Shown piece after piece: positions 37,455 to 46,893 of a DNA stretch of 64,000 nucleotides (position 1 is its first letter; each line of letters starts with the position of its first letter). The stretch covers positions 1 to 64,000 of the forward strand of contig NZ_RQYM01000001.1 in NCBI RefSeq assembly GCF_003859945.1. The letters are read 5' to 3'. A program made the translations under genes and the position numbers. The notes under the pieces are model-generated. The model had not been told where the DNA came from and did not search any database. It saw only the letters and a program-made list of their open reading frames with translations. Origin of the DNA: Leucobacter sp. OH1287 (GTDB lineage Bacteria; Actinomycetota; Actinomycetes; Actinomycetales; Microbacteriaceae).

Positions 37455-39716
37455 TTGGAGGGTCCAGAAATTAAATTTGCAGAGGCCGTGCTTGACAACG
37501 GCAAGTTCGGCAAGCGCACGGTTCGTTTTGAAACCGGTCGCCTGGCACAGCAGGCACAGGGTGCTGTTGCTGCCTACCTCGATGAGGAGACCATGCTGCT
37601 GAGCGCAACCAGCGTGTCAAAGCAGCCGAAGGAGCACTTCGACTTCTTCCCGCTGACCGTTGACGTTGAGGAGCGCTCATACGCCGCCGGTAAAATCCCC
37701 GGCTCATTCTTCCGTCGCGAGGGTCGCCCATCAACCGAGGCGATCCTGGTTTGCCGTCTGATCGACCGCCCGCTGCGCCCGTCATTCGTTGACGGCCTGC
37801 GCAACGAGGTGCAGATTGTGGTCACCGTGCTGTCAATCGCACCGGGTGAGTTCTATGACGCGCTGGCAATCAACGCCGCAAGCGCCTCAACCCAGATCTC
37901 AGGTCTGCCATTCTCCGGCCCAATCGGAGGTGTGCGTCTCGCGCTGATCGACGGCCAGTGGGTTGCGTTCCCGAACGTGCAGCAGCTTGAAAAGGCTGTT
38001 TTCGACCTGGTTGTTGCCGGTCGGGTAGTGACAGCGGCTGACGGATCCGAGGACGTCGCCATTATGATGGTTGAGGCCGAAGCAACCGAGGGCAGTTGGG
38101 ATCTGATCCGCGCCGGAGCAAAAAAGCCGGACGAGGCTGTTGTTGCTGCCGGTCTTGAGGCCGCAAAGCCGTTTATTGCAGAGCTGTGCCGCGCACAGCA
38201 GGAGCTCGCAAAGCAGTCAGCGAAAGAGGCAGCGGAGTACCCAACCTTCGCGCCGTACACCCCGGAGCTGTTCGCGGTTGTTGACGAGCTGGCAGCGGCT
38301 GAGCTCGCTAAGGTTTACACAATCGCCGACAAACTGGAGCGTCAGGACGCCGACGATGAGCTGAAAGAGCGCGTGGTTGCCGCCGTTGCCGAGAAGATTG
38401 AGGCCGGTGAGCTGCCAGAGGAGGCAGAGGATCAGGTTTCTGCCGCATACAAGTCTGTGACCAAGCGGATCGTCCGCTCCCGCATCCTGAAGGAGGGTGT
38501 GCGCATCGACGGCCGTGGAGCCCGTGACATCCGCACCCTTGACGCAGAGGTGCAGGTGATTCCGCGCGTGCACGGATCCGCTCTGTTCCAGCGCGGTGAG
38601 ACCCAGATTCTGGGCGTTACAACCCTCAACATGCTGAAGATGGAGCAGCAGATCGACTCGCTCGCGCCAGCGACCGCGAAACGCTACATGCACCACTACA
38701 ACTTCCCGCCATACTCAACCGGTGAAACCGGTCGGGTGGGCAGCCCGAAGCGCCGTGAGATCGGTCACGGCTTCCTGGCAGAGCGCGCGCTTGTGCCGGT
38801 GCTGCCAAGCCGTGAGGAGTTCCCTTACGCAATCCGCCAGGTGTCTGAGGCACTCGGCTCAAACGGTTCAACCTCAATGGGCTCGGTTTGTGCGTCAACC
38901 CTGTCGCTGCTGAACGCTGGTGTGCCACTGCGCGCACCGGTTGCCGGTATCGCGATGGGTCTTGTCACCGATGAGATCGACGGTGAGACCAAGTACGCGG
39001 CGCTGACCGACATTCTGGGCGCTGAGGACGCGCTCGGCGACATGGACTTCAAGGTTGCCGGAACCAGCGAGTTTGTTACCGCGATCCAGCTCGACACCAA
39101 GCTCGACGGTATCCCGTCAGACGTGCTCGCCGGTGCGCTGTCACAGGCGAAAGAGGCACGCGAGGCGATCCTCAGCCTGATCAACGAGGCGATCCCAACC
39201 CCTGACGAGATGGCACCAACCGCTCCGCGCGTTATCAGCGTAACCATCCCTGTTGACAAGATCGGTGAGCTGATCGGTCCTAAGGGTAAAACCATTAACA
39301 CCATCCAGGACGAGACCGGCGCCGACATCACCATTGAAGAGGACGGCACCGTCTACATTGGTGCGGTTGACGGACCGAGCGCGGACGCCGCTCGCGACCG
39401 GGTTAACGCAATCGCAAACCCGCAAAACCCAGAGGTTGGCGAACAGTACCTCGGAACCGTGGTTAACCTGCGCGAGGGCCTCGGCGCCTTCGTCTCACTG
39501 CTGCCCGGTAAGGACGGCCTGCTGCACATCTCAGAGGTGCGCAAGCTCAACGGCGGCAAGCGAGTAAACGACCTTGAGGACGTGCTCGGCATCGGTCAGA
39601 AACTGCTCGTGGAGATCAGCCGCATCGACGATCGCGGCAAGGTCTCACTCGTGCCGGTAATCGCCGGTGAGGAGCAGGCAGAGGACGCTGCAGAAGCAGC
39701 TGACGACGCAGCCTAA
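37455..39716 (+). CDS. pnp: Polynucleotide phosphorylase
   Basis: A 753-residue 3'-5' exoribonuclease. Two RNase PH domains span about 10-245 and 340-570, joined by an alpha-helical domain. The KH domain ([21 protein letters not shown]) and the S1 domain ([20 protein letters not shown]) follow, with a short acidic Ala-rich tail. It begins at a TTG with AAGGAG six bases upstream, and no better start exists. In most relatives rpsO precedes it; here serA does. The tail of the RNA is closed by the stem-loop at 39798. Confidence 0.97.
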   Translation: MEGPEIKFAEAVLDNGKFGKRTVRFETGRLAQQAQGAVAAYLDEETMLLSATSVSKQPKEHFDFFPLTVDVEERSYAAGKIPGSFFRREGRPSTEAILVCRLIDRPLRPSFVDGLRNEVQIVVTVLSIAPGEFYDALAINAASASTQISGLPFSGPIGGVRLALIDGQWVAFPNVQQLEKAVFDLVVAGRVVTAADGSEDVAIMMVEAEATEGSWDLIRAGAKKPDEAVVAAGLEAAKPFIAELCRAQQELAKQSAKEAAEYPTFAPYTPELFAVVDELAAAELAKVYTIADKLERQDADDELKERVVAAVAEKIEAGELPEEAEDQVSAAYKSVTKRIVRSRILKEGVRIDGRGARDIRTLDAEVQVIPRVHGSALFQRGETQILGVTTLNMLKMEQQIDSLAPATAKRYMHHYNFPPYSTGETGRVGSPKRREIGHGFLAERALVPVLPSREEFPYAIRQVSEALGSNGSTSMGSVCASTLSLLNAGVPLRAPVAGIAMGLVTDEIDGETKYAALTDILGAEDALGDMDFKVAGTSEFVTAIQLDTKLDGIPSDVLAGALSQAKEAREAILSLINEAIPTPDEMAPTAPRVISVTIPVDKIGELIGPKGKTINTIQDETGADITIEEDGTVYIGAVDGPSADAARDRVNAIANPQNPEVGEQYLGTVVNLREGLGAFVSLLPGKDGLLHISEVRKLNGGKRVNDLEDVLGIGQKLLVEISRIDDRGKVSLVPVIAGEEQAEDAAEAADDAA

Positions 39717-39797
39717 AAAGGCGGCTGACGAAACCGCCTAAAAGGCAGTTCACAACGCAGTCTAAATAAACCCTAAACCAGCGGCAGCTGGCTAGCT

Positions 39798-39830
39798 CAG
39801 CCGGGAAGTCACACCCTGACCTCCCGGCTG
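39798..39830 (+). terminator. Stem-loop after pnp
   Basis: CAGCCGGGA-GTCA pairs with TGAC-TCCCGGCTG with one mismatch, about 80 bases past the stop. A smaller stem (AGGCGG/CCGCCT) lies just after the stop. Confidence 0.7.
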
Positions 39831-39874
39831 AACGCTATTTAACTGCCGGGTTTACCCAGTGTAAAGTTGAAGGC

Positions 39875-41221
39875 ATGACAGAACCGATTAAGATCCCTTT
39901 CCTAGACGCAGAGTTTCAGTACGAACTTAACGGCTCGGTTATTAAGCGCACACTGCTTCCCAATGGTTTGCGGATCCTGACAGAGCAGCTCCCCGGCGCG
40001 CGCAGCGTCACAATCGGTTTCTGGGTTGGTGTGGGATCCCGGGATGAACAGGCGGTGAGCGCGGCAGCGCCGGCGAGCCTCGGATCCACCCACTTTTTAG
40101 AGCACCTGCTGTTTAAGGGAACAGCAACCCGCAGCGCCTACGAGATCGCCGAGGGCTTTGACCGTATCGGCGCCGACAATAACGCGCTGACCGCGAAAGA
40201 ATACACCTGCTACCACGCCAAGGTGCGAGACAGTGACTTGCCGCAGGCTGTGAAGCTGTTAAGCGACATGGTTTACAGCAGCGTGATTGACGCGGGGGAG
40301 TTTGAGACAGAGCGGGGTGTGATCCTGGAGGAGTTGGCGATGGCGGCCGACGATCTCGCGGATGTTGCCCACGAACAGCTGTTCAGCGCCGTTTTGGGCG
40401 ATCACCCGCTTGGCAGGCCGATCGGCGGCACACCCGAGTTGATTCGCGGTGCGCGGCGCGACGACGTCTGGCAGCACTACCAAAACCACTACGGCGCAAA
40501 CTCGATTGTGATCACCGCGGCCGGGGGAGTGGCGCACGAGGAGCTTGTTGAGCTTGTCACCGAGGCGCTGAAAACAACCTCTGACAGGTGGGGTCTTGAT
40601 TCGTCGGCGGATCCGGTGCCTCGCCGCACCGTCGGAACGGTCGCCGAGGTTACAACCGCCGAGCGCGCGGTTGTGCAGCGGGAGAGTGAGCAGGTGCACG
40701 TGCTGCTTGGCTCGCCGGGACTGATAATCGGCGATGAGAACCGGTTTAGTTTTGCGCTGATGAACTCGATTTTGGGCGGTGGCATGTCTAGCAGGCTGTT
40801 CCAGGAGATCCGGGAAAAACGCGGTCTCGCCTACAGCACCTACGCTTTTGGCACCAGCTATTCCGACAGCGGTGTTTTCGGCATGTACGCCGGTTGTGCG
40901 CCCGAGAAGGCAGAGCAGGTTGTGGGGCTGATGCGTGACGAGCTGGCGAAGCTCGCAACAACCGAGATCAGTGACGAGGAGCTGAGCCGCGCGCTCGGGC
41001 AGCTGGCGGGATCGTCCGCGCTCGCGCTGGAGGACTCGGAGACGCGGATGGCGAGGCTCGCGAGGGCGGAACTAACCCAGGGTGAACTCTGGGACATTGA
41101 CGCTTCGCTGGAAAGGCTAGAAAAGGTCACCAAGGCCGATATTGTGGCGCTCGCGAGCGACCTTGTATCGCGCCCGCAGTCGCTCGTGGTGGTTGGCGCG
41201 GCGGCAAAAACCGGCCTCTGA
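39875..41221 (+). CDS. M16-family zinc peptidase
   Basis: A 448-residue processing-peptidase-like protein. The inverted zinc motif HFLEH is at residues 73-77, with the third ligand Glu153 exactly 76 residues on, as in M16 enzymes. The C-terminal half carries the inactive M16 partner domain. In actinobacteria this gene usually follows pnp, as here. Its natural substrate is not known. GAAGG lies close to the ATG, and a TAAAGT element a few bases before could give a very short leader. Confidence 0.92.
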   Translation: MTEPIKIPFLDAEFQYELNGSVIKRTLLPNGLRILTEQLPGARSVTIGFWVGVGSRDEQAVSAAAPASLGSTHFLEHLLFKGTATRSAYEIAEGFDRIGADNNALTAKEYTCYHAKVRDSDLPQAVKLLSDMVYSSVIDAGEFETERGVILEELAMAADDLADVAHEQLFSAVLGDHPLGRPIGGTPELIRGARRDDVWQHYQNHYGANSIVITAAGGVAHEELVELVTEALKTTSDRWGLDSSADPVPRRTVGTVAEVTTAERAVVQRESEQVHVLLGSPGLIIGDENRFSFALMNSILGGGMSSRLFQEIREKRGLAYSTYAFGTSYSDSGVFGMYAGCAPEKAEQVVGLMRDELAKLATTEISDEELSRALGQLAGSSALALEDSETRMARLARAELTQGELWDIDASLERLEKVTKADIVALASDLVSRPQSLVVVGAAAKTGL

Positions 41222-41280
41222 TCTGCGGCTGTTTTTGCAGCTCGCGGCGCGTTTTCGCGGACGCGCAGCTAAGATAGTGA

Positions 41281-41320
41281 GCATTAACGAGAATTAACGA
41301 GCATTAGCAAGCATTAAAAA
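41281..41320. repeat. Four 10-bp imperfect repeats before dapB
   Basis: Units GCATTAACGA, GAATTAACGA, GCATTAGCAA and GCATTAAAAA lie head to tail. The period matches one helical turn. They end about 15 bases before the dapB ATG. Confidence 0.75.
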
Positions 41321-41334
41321 AGGGGGATATCGGG

Positions 41335-42066
41335 ATGGCTGTGAGGGTTGCTGTTGCGGGTGCTTCTGGCAGGCTCGGCGGGGTTGTCTGCGAGGTTGTT
41401 GAGGCGCTTGACGGCTTCGAACTAAGCGGCAGGCTCGGCAGCGCGAGCAGGCAGGACGAGTTTGCCGACTGCGATATTTTGGTTGATGTCACAACCCCGG
41501 AGGTTTCAGCCGGGCTGGTCGCCGATGCGGTTGGGCGCGGGCAGCGAGTGCTGGTTGGTACAAGTGGCTGGAGCGAGGATAAAATCGCTGGCCTCGCTAA
41601 ACAGCTTGCTGGCGGGGCGGATCCGGCAGCCCGCGTGCTTATCGTCCCCAACTTCTCGCTGGCCTCGCAGTTTGCTACGCTGTTTGCAAAGCTCGCGGCG
41701 CCGTACTTCCAAACCGCCGAGATCATTGAGTCACACCACGCTGGAAAGATTGACTCCCCGTCCGGCACAGCGGTTCGCACCGCGGAGTTAATCGGTGAGG
41801 CAGCAACCTTCACCCCGCCGTTTGCTGAGCAGCGGGCCCGCGGCGAACAGCACGGGGGTGTGCAGATCCACTCACTGCGAAGCGCGGGGGTGGTTGCGCA
41901 GCAGGAGGTGCGTTTCGGCGGCGTCGGGGAGAGTCTGGAGATTGTGCACCGCACCCAGTCGGCTGACAGCTACCGCGCCGGGCTTGCTGCGGCGCTAGAA
42001 TGGTTAGCGTCAACCGACGAACCGTTAACTGTTGGGCTTGAAAGAGTTTTAGGTTTCAAACTGTGA
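41335..42066 (+). CDS. dapB: 4-hydroxy-tetrahydrodipicolinate reductase
   Basis: A 243-residue reductase of the diaminopimelate/lysine pathway. The NAD(P) motif is VAGASGRLGG at the N terminus, and the substrate-binding signature ESHHAGKIDSPSGTA lies near residues 136-150. The length is normal for actinobacteria. AGGGGG is about nine bases before the ATG. The next gene starts with a four-base overlap. Confidence 0.95.
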   Translation: MAVRVAVAGASGRLGGVVCEVVEALDGFELSGRLGSASRQDEFADCDILVDVTTPEVSAGLVADAVGRGQRVLVGTSGWSEDKIAGLAKQLAGGADPAARVLIVPNFSLASQFATLFAKLAAPYFQTAEIIESHHAGKIDSPSGTAVRTAELIGEAATFTPPFAEQRARGEQHGGVQIHSLRSAGVVAQQEVRFGGVGESLEIVHRTQSADSYRAGLAAALEWLASTDEPLTVGLERVLGFKL

Positions 42067-42533
42067 AGTATCCCAGACTGGCCGCGATCGGGGCGACGCT
42101 TTTAAGCGTTATCCTCGCGGTGTATATTGGCGCCGTTATCTACCGCGCCGTGTTCCTGTCTGCCAGCGGCGGCCCCGTCGGCGTGATTATGGCGCTGTCG
42201 CTGGTTGTGATCTCGTTGATCGCGGTTTGGGGTCTGGTGCGGGAGATGTGGTTTGGGTTCCAGGGAACCAAGCTCACCAACCGGCTCGCCGCCGAGGGGG
42301 AGCTGCCGAGCGGTCTGGTTTCAACGGACGCGAGCGGCCGGCCGAACCGCGCTGAGGTGCTGGAGGTGCTGCCGCAGTTCGAGGATGCTGTACACGCGGA
42401 TCCTGAATCTTGGCGTGCCTGGCAGCGGCTGGGGATTATGCGCCGCGCCGCAGGAAACAACGCTGGGGCGAGAGCCGCGATCCGCCGCGCCATCAAACTG
42501 GCACAGCAGGAAGAAAAAGCGCAGAGCAGCTAG
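42063..42533 (+). CDS. Conserved membrane protein with C-terminal TPR-like helices
   Basis: A 156-residue protein with two membrane helices (about 8-31 and 40-60). Its soluble tail (about 95-150) contains a helix pair with spacing like a single TPR repeat (PESWRAWQRLGIMRRAAGNNAGARAAIRRA). The GTG start overlaps the dapB stop (GTGA), so it is translationally coupled. Similar proteins follow dapB in other actinobacteria, but the function is unknown. Confidence 0.75.
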   Translation: MKYPRLAAIGATLLSVILAVYIGAVIYRAVFLSASGGPVGVIMALSLVVISLIAVWGLVREMWFGFQGTKLTNRLAAEGELPSGLVSTDASGRPNRAEVLEVLPQFEDAVHADPESWRAWQRLGIMRRAAGNNAGARAAIRRAIKLAQQEEKAQSS

Positions 42534-42581
42534 TGCCGTATTTAATTCGAATTTGCATGCTTGCGGGTGGTGAATCTTGAA

Positions 42582-42587
42582 TATAAT
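42582..42587 (+). promoter_or_regulatory. Promoter -10 element of the permease gene
   Basis: A consensus TATAAT, with TTGCGG 15 bases upstream (42561-42566) as a possible -35. It would give a transcript with a leader of about 160 bases before the permease ATG at 42756. Confidence 0.5.
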
Positions 42588-42608
42588 GCGGTATTTTAAT
42601 CGCTTTTG

Positions 42609-42740
42609 TGGATCCGGCACCCATCTTTGCCGCTTCTCTCGATGAGCTCTTGACCACAGGCGTAATATAGTTATCGCTAGACCGCTGGGTGCACGGATGC
42701 GCCCTCGCCCAGGGGCTCTCCTGGGAAGCGATTTGTCCCA
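42609..42740 (+). promoter_or_regulatory. Structured untranslated leader before the permease gene
   Basis: Several stems can be drawn. TGTGG near 42609 pairs with CCACA near 42657, enclosing the hairpin CGGCA/TGCCG. Further on, TCGC-CCAGG pairs with CCTGG-GAA-GCGA (about 42705-42732), and an alternative pairing CTGGG/CCCAG overlaps it. This looks like a switchable leader, but it matches no riboswitch class that I know. Confidence 0.4.
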
Positions 42741-42755
42741 GATAGAAAGAGCTTT

Positions 42756-44330
42756 ATGTCTAACATAAATCCTCCAACGCGAGCGCTGGATTCCGTAACC
42801 GGTATGAGCCGTAAAGGCCTCGGTAAGGGAACGATCGGTGTATTTGGCGCGATTGTGGTTGGTTTCTCTGTTTGTGCGCCCGCCTACACGCTGACGGCGG
42901 CTGTTGGGCCGGCAGCGAGCGAGGTGGGTTTGCAAACCCCGGCGATCTTCCTGATGGGCTTCATCCCGATGCTGCTGGTTGCGCTCGGCTACCGTGCCCT
43001 GAACGACGCAATGCCTGACTCCGGAACCTCCTTCACCTGGGCGACCCGCGCCTTTGGTCCGTGGATCGGCTGGATGACCGGCTGGGGTCTGATCGCGGCA
43101 ACCGTGCTGGTGCTCTCAAACCTCGCGGGTATCGCCGTTGAGTTCCTCTTCCAGGTGATCGCGGAGATTGCCGGTAACGCCGAGATTGCGTCGCTGTCAG
43201 AGAACGTCTTTATTAACATTGCGGTGTGTCTCGGCTTTATGCTGCTCGCCACCTGGATCTCTTACCGCGGTATGACATCCACCAAGGTTTTCCAGTACGC
43301 AACCGTGATCTTCCAGTTCTTTGCGCTGGTGTGGTTCATCGTTGCCATGTTTATTGGATCCGCGAATCCAAACAACACCGAGGCTCTCACCCCTGAGCTG
43401 TCATGGTTCAACCCGTTCGAGGTTGACAGCTTCAGCGCCTTCGCCGCGGGTATCGCCGTTTCCATCTTCGTGTACTGGGGCTGGGACACCGTTTTGACAA
43501 TGGGTGAGGAGACAAAAGAGTCACGCGGCCGCATGTCAACCGCGAGCAAGGCCTCGATTGTGCTGGTGCTGCTGATTGTCTGCCTCTACGTTCTGACCGC
43601 AACCGCAACCGTCGCGTTCGCCGGAATCGGTGACGGCCCAACCGGTCTTAACAACCCAGACATTCAGGAGAACGTGTTTGCGGCGCTTGCGCACCCGGTT
43701 ATGGGACCGTTTGCGATTGTGCTGTTCGTTGCGATTCTGGTGTCGGCGATGGCGTCCATTAACTCAACCGCGATCTCACCGGCCCGTACCCTGCTGGCGA
43801 TGTCCCACTACGGTGCGCTGCCGCAGAGCCTGAAGAAGATCCACCCGAAGTACAAGTCCCCTTATGTGGCACTGCTTGCCTCATCGATTGTTGCGTCAGT
43901 GTTCTACGCGATTATGCGCTTCATCAGCGAGGACGTGCTCTGGGACACCATCACCTCACTGGGTATTATGGTGTGCTTCTACTACGGTTTCACAGCGCTC
44001 TCAAGCGCCTGGTACTTCCGCACAACCGCGTTTAAGCAGGGCATTGGCGCTGCGCTCAACAAGGTTATTCTGCCGGGTATCGGCGGCGTTGTGCTGATTA
44101 TTGTGTTCGTGCAGACCATCGTTGACAGCATCGACCCGGAGTTCGGCTCCGGCAGCCAGGTGTTCGGTGTTGGCCTCGTGTTCGTGCTCGGCCTGACCGT
44201 GATGCTGATCGGTGTTGTGCTGATGCTCGTGCAGGCGAAGGTTGCGCCGGGCTTCTTCCGCGGTCAAACGTTGAAGCGCGGTGACGACACCCAGACCGTA
44301 ACCGTTTTCGATGACGGGCTTGAGGGGTAG
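42756..44330 (+). CDS. APC-superfamily amino acid permease
   Basis: A 524-residue transporter with about 12 helices. The first helix begins GTIGVFGAIVVGFSVCAPAYTLTAAVG, and the GTSFTWATRAFGPW motif marks helix 3. It is not closely similar in sequence to the permease at 17944. The substrate is unknown; its place between dapB and thyA is not informative. GAAAGAG lies about eight bases before the ATG. Confidence 0.88.
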   Translation: MSNINPPTRALDSVTGMSRKGLGKGTIGVFGAIVVGFSVCAPAYTLTAAVGPAASEVGLQTPAIFLMGFIPMLLVALGYRALNDAMPDSGTSFTWATRAFGPWIGWMTGWGLIAATVLVLSNLAGIAVEFLFQVIAEIAGNAEIASLSENVFINIAVCLGFMLLATWISYRGMTSTKVFQYATVIFQFFALVWFIVAMFIGSANPNNTEALTPELSWFNPFEVDSFSAFAAGIAVSIFVYWGWDTVLTMGEETKESRGRMSTASKASIVLVLLIVCLYVLTATATVAFAGIGDGPTGLNNPDIQENVFAALAHPVMGPFAIVLFVAILVSAMASINSTAISPARTLLAMSHYGALPQSLKKIHPKYKSPYVALLASSIVASVFYAIMRFISEDVLWDTITSLGIMVCFYYGFTALSSAWYFRTTAFKQGIGAALNKVILPGIGGVVLIIVFVQTIVDSIDPEFGSGSQVFGVGLVFVLGLTVMLIGVVLMLVQAKVAPGFFRGQTLKRGDDTQTVTVFDDGLEG

Positions 44331-44361
44331 GCGCCTAGCCGCTGACAAATCCCACTGACGC

Positions 44362-44394
44362 GACGGGGCACTCACTGCTGGGTGCCCCGTTGTC
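44362..44394 (+). terminator. Stem-loop after the permease gene
   Basis: GACGGGGCAC pairs with GTGCCCCGT-GTC over about ten bases. There is no T tract, so termination may be only partial. Confidence 0.6.
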
Positions 44395-44455
44395 GTCTCT
44401 TAGCCAGCCCGCTCGCTGTGTTAACCCAGGTAATCCTGAGCTAGAATTAAATGCT

Positions 44456-45262
44456 ATGACTGAATCAGTACCGACACCCTACGAAGATCTGCTGCGAGAG
44501 GTTTTAGAGACCGGAACCGCTAAAGACGATCGCACCGGGACGGGCACACGCAGTGTGTTTGGTCGCCAAATCCGCTTCAACCTCGCCGACAGTTTCCCGC
44601 TGATCACAACCAAGCGGGTGCACTTCAAATCCGTTGTCGCCGAGCTTTTGTGGTTCTTGCGCGGCGACTCAAACACCCGCTACCTCACCGAGAACGGTGT
44701 CACTATCTGGGATGAGTGGGCGGACGAAAACGGCGAGCTCGGTCCCGTCTACGGGGTGCAGTGGCGCAGCTGGCCAACACCGGACGGCGGCCACATCGAC
44801 CAGATCAGTGAGCTGCTAAAAAACCTCAGGGCGGATCCGGATTCGCGCCGCCACATTGTCTCCGCCTGGAATGTTGCCGACCTCGGCAAAATGGCGCTCG
44901 CGCCCTGCCACGCCTTCTTCCAGTTTTATGTTGCCGACGGGAAACTCTCCTGCCAGCTCTATCAGCGCTCAGCGGATCTCTTTCTCGGTGTGCCGTTCAA
45001 CATCGCGAGCTACTCACTGCTGACGCTGATGATCGCAAAACAGCTGGGGCTTGAGCCGGGCGAGTTTATTTGGACGGGCGGTGACTGCCACATCTACGAC
45101 AACCACGTCGAACAGGTAAAGACGCAGCTGGAGCGGGATCCATACCCCTACCCGGGCATTGATATTGCAGACTGTGACTCGCTGTTTGACTACGAGATTA
45201 CCGACTTCACGCTCGTTAACTACCAGCACCACCCCGGCATTAAAGCGCCCGTTGCTGTTTAA
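44456..45262 (+). CDS. thyA: Thymidylate synthase
   Basis: A 268-residue enzyme that methylates dUMP with methylenetetrahydrofolate. Catalytic Cys151 lies in [10 protein letters not shown], and the nucleotide-binding Arg and Asn are in [16 protein letters not shown]. No ribosome site precedes it; TAGAAT lies eight bases before the ATG, so the mRNA may be leaderless. folA starts 12 bases after its stop. Confidence 0.96.
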   Translation: MTESVPTPYEDLLREVLETGTAKDDRTGTGTRSVFGRQIRFNLADSFPLITTKRVHFKSVVAELLWFLRGDSNTRYLTENGVTIWDEWADENGELGPVYGVQWRSWPTPDGGHIDQISELLKNLRADPDSRRHIVSAWNVADLGKMALAPCHAFFQFYVADGKLSCQLYQRSADLFLGVPFNIASYSLLTLMIAKQLGLEPGEFIWTGGDCHIYDNHVEQVKTQLERDPYPYPGIDIADCDSLFDYEITDFTLVNYQHHPGIKAPVAV

Positions 45263-45274
45263 GCAGGTTTGCGG

Positions 45275-45832
45275 ATGGTGCTTGATTTTCAAACAGAGCT
45301 TGAGTCGCTGCCCAGGCCCGCTCCCGCGAGGCTCGGCGTTATTTGGGCGCAGGGCAGCTGCGACGGGAGGCCCGGTGCGATCGGCTATCAGGGCCAGATG
45401 CCCTGGCACGTGCCCGAGGATCTGCGCTGGTTTCAACGGGTGACAAGCGGGATGCCGGTGATTATGGGGCGCCGCACCTGGGAGTCACTGCCGGTAAAGT
45501 TTCGTCCACTGCCAAATCGCACGAACCTGATTGTGTCACGGCAGCTGGCGGATCCGCCCCACCCCGATGCGAGGGTGTGCGGCTCACTGGCTGAGGCGCT
45601 GGCCGCCGTGGACGACACCCCGGTGTGGGTTATCGGCGGCGGGCAGCTGTATCGTGAGGCAGTGACGCACGCCGACACCGCGGTGATAACAGACTTTCAA
45701 CTGGAAGTTGCAAACGCAGACACTTTTGCACCGCAGCTTCCGGAGAGTGCCTGGCAAAAAACCTGGCAGAGCAAACAATATAAGTCGCGCACTGGAGTGC
45801 CGTTCAGCTTCTCCAGCTGGCAGCGGCGGTAA
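45275..45832 (+). CDS. folA: Dihydrofolate reductase
   Basis: A 185-residue enzyme that regenerates tetrahydrofolate used by ThyA. The folate-site motif is GYQGQMPWHVPEDLRWF, the NADPH site is MGRRTWESLP, and VIGGGQLYREA follows. Residues 1-20 are a short extension in front of the usual VIWAQ strand. ATG at 45275 and TTG at 45269 are both possible starts; CAGG at 45264 fits the ATG better. Confidence 0.94.
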   Translation: MVLDFQTELESLPRPAPARLGVIWAQGSCDGRPGAIGYQGQMPWHVPEDLRWFQRVTSGMPVIMGRRTWESLPVKFRPLPNRTNLIVSRQLADPPHPDARVCGSLAEALAAVDDTPVWVIGGGQLYREAVTHADTAVITDFQLEVANADTFAPQLPESAWQKTWQSKQYKSRTGVPFSFSSWQRR

Positions 45833-45842
45833 GGTTGATACC

Positions 45843-46835
45843 GTGGGAACTACAGAACTGAGCAGCAAAGAAAACCCGTTCGGGCAGGTTCTTGTGGCGC
45901 TTGTGACACCGTTTGACAGCGCCGGAGAGGTTGACTGGGAGGCGACCGAGCGTCACATCGACAGGTGCATCTCAAACGGCGCAGACGGCATTGTTGTAAC
46001 CGGCACAACCGGTGAAACCTCAACCCTCACCGACCCGGAGAAGCTCAAGCTTGTGTCGCTCGCGAAATCGGTTTCTGGCGGTCGGGCAAAGATTATCACC
46101 GGTGGCGGATCCAACGAGACCGCGCACGCGATTGAGCTCTACCGCGCCAGTGAGAAACTCGGCGCTGACGGTGTGATGATCGTCACCCCGTACTACAACA
46201 AACCAACCCAGGCTGGTCTGCTGACGCACTTTAGGCTTGTCGCTGACGCAACCGATCTGCCGGTTATTCTCTACGATATTCCGGGCAGGACCGGTGTGCC
46301 GATCGCCTACGAGACGATTATTCGGCTCGCGAAACACCCGAACATTCTCGCGGTGAAGGACGCGAAGGGTGATTTTAGTCAGGTCAGCCGGGTTTTGAAC
46401 CAGACCGATCTGCTCTACTTCTCGGGCGATGACGCGAACGTGCTGCCGCACCTGTCAATCGGTGCCGCGGGCCTGATCGGTGTCACCGCTAACCTGGTTG
46501 CTGAGCCCTACCGTGTTATAGTTGATGCGGTGAACCGCGGTGACCTACACACCGCACAACAGATGCACCGCAAACTTGAACCGCTGGTGAGAGCCGTGAT
46601 GACCCACGTTCCGGGCACGGTTTCAGCAAAGTATATTCTGCACGGTCTTGGCAGAATCTCAAGCCCTCGCGTCCGGCTGCCACTGGTTGGCCCGGAGGAG
46701 TGGGAGGCAGCAGCAATTGAGGCCGACCTTGACCTGGTAAAAGACCTTCCGGGCATTGATTTCTCAAACTTCCGGCCTGACCGTAACGCCGCAGCGGGCG
46801 GTGCCCTGCCGAAGATCGCAGGAACCACACGCTAG
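45843..46835 (+). CDS. dapA: 4-hydroxy-tetrahydrodipicolinate synthase
   Basis: A 330-residue aldolase-fold enzyme that condenses pyruvate with aspartate semialdehyde. The Schiff-base lysine is Lys172 in LAVKDAKGD; the Tyr in LYDIPGRT (144) and Thr in VTGTTGET complete the proton relay. Start GTG 45843 is 10 bases past the folA stop. The thyA-folA-dapA-rnj order is tight, and the genes may be one operon. Confidence 0.95.
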   Translation: MGTTELSSKENPFGQVLVALVTPFDSAGEVDWEATERHIDRCISNGADGIVVTGTTGETSTLTDPEKLKLVSLAKSVSGGRAKIITGGGSNETAHAIELYRASEKLGADGVMIVTPYYNKPTQAGLLTHFRLVADATDLPVILYDIPGRTGVPIAYETIIRLAKHPNILAVKDAKGDFSQVSRVLNQTDLLYFSGDDANVLPHLSIGAAGLIGVTANLVAEPYRVIVDAVNRGDLHTAQQMHRKLEPLVRAVMTHVPGTVSAKYILHGLGRISSPRVRLPLVGPEEWEAAAIEADLDLVKDLPGIDFSNFRPDRNAAAGGALPKIAGTTR

Positions 46836-46893
46836 TTTTCCGGCGCTGCATAACTGCTTGCTGTGACACGAATTTTTAACATAGGAGGTGCCG

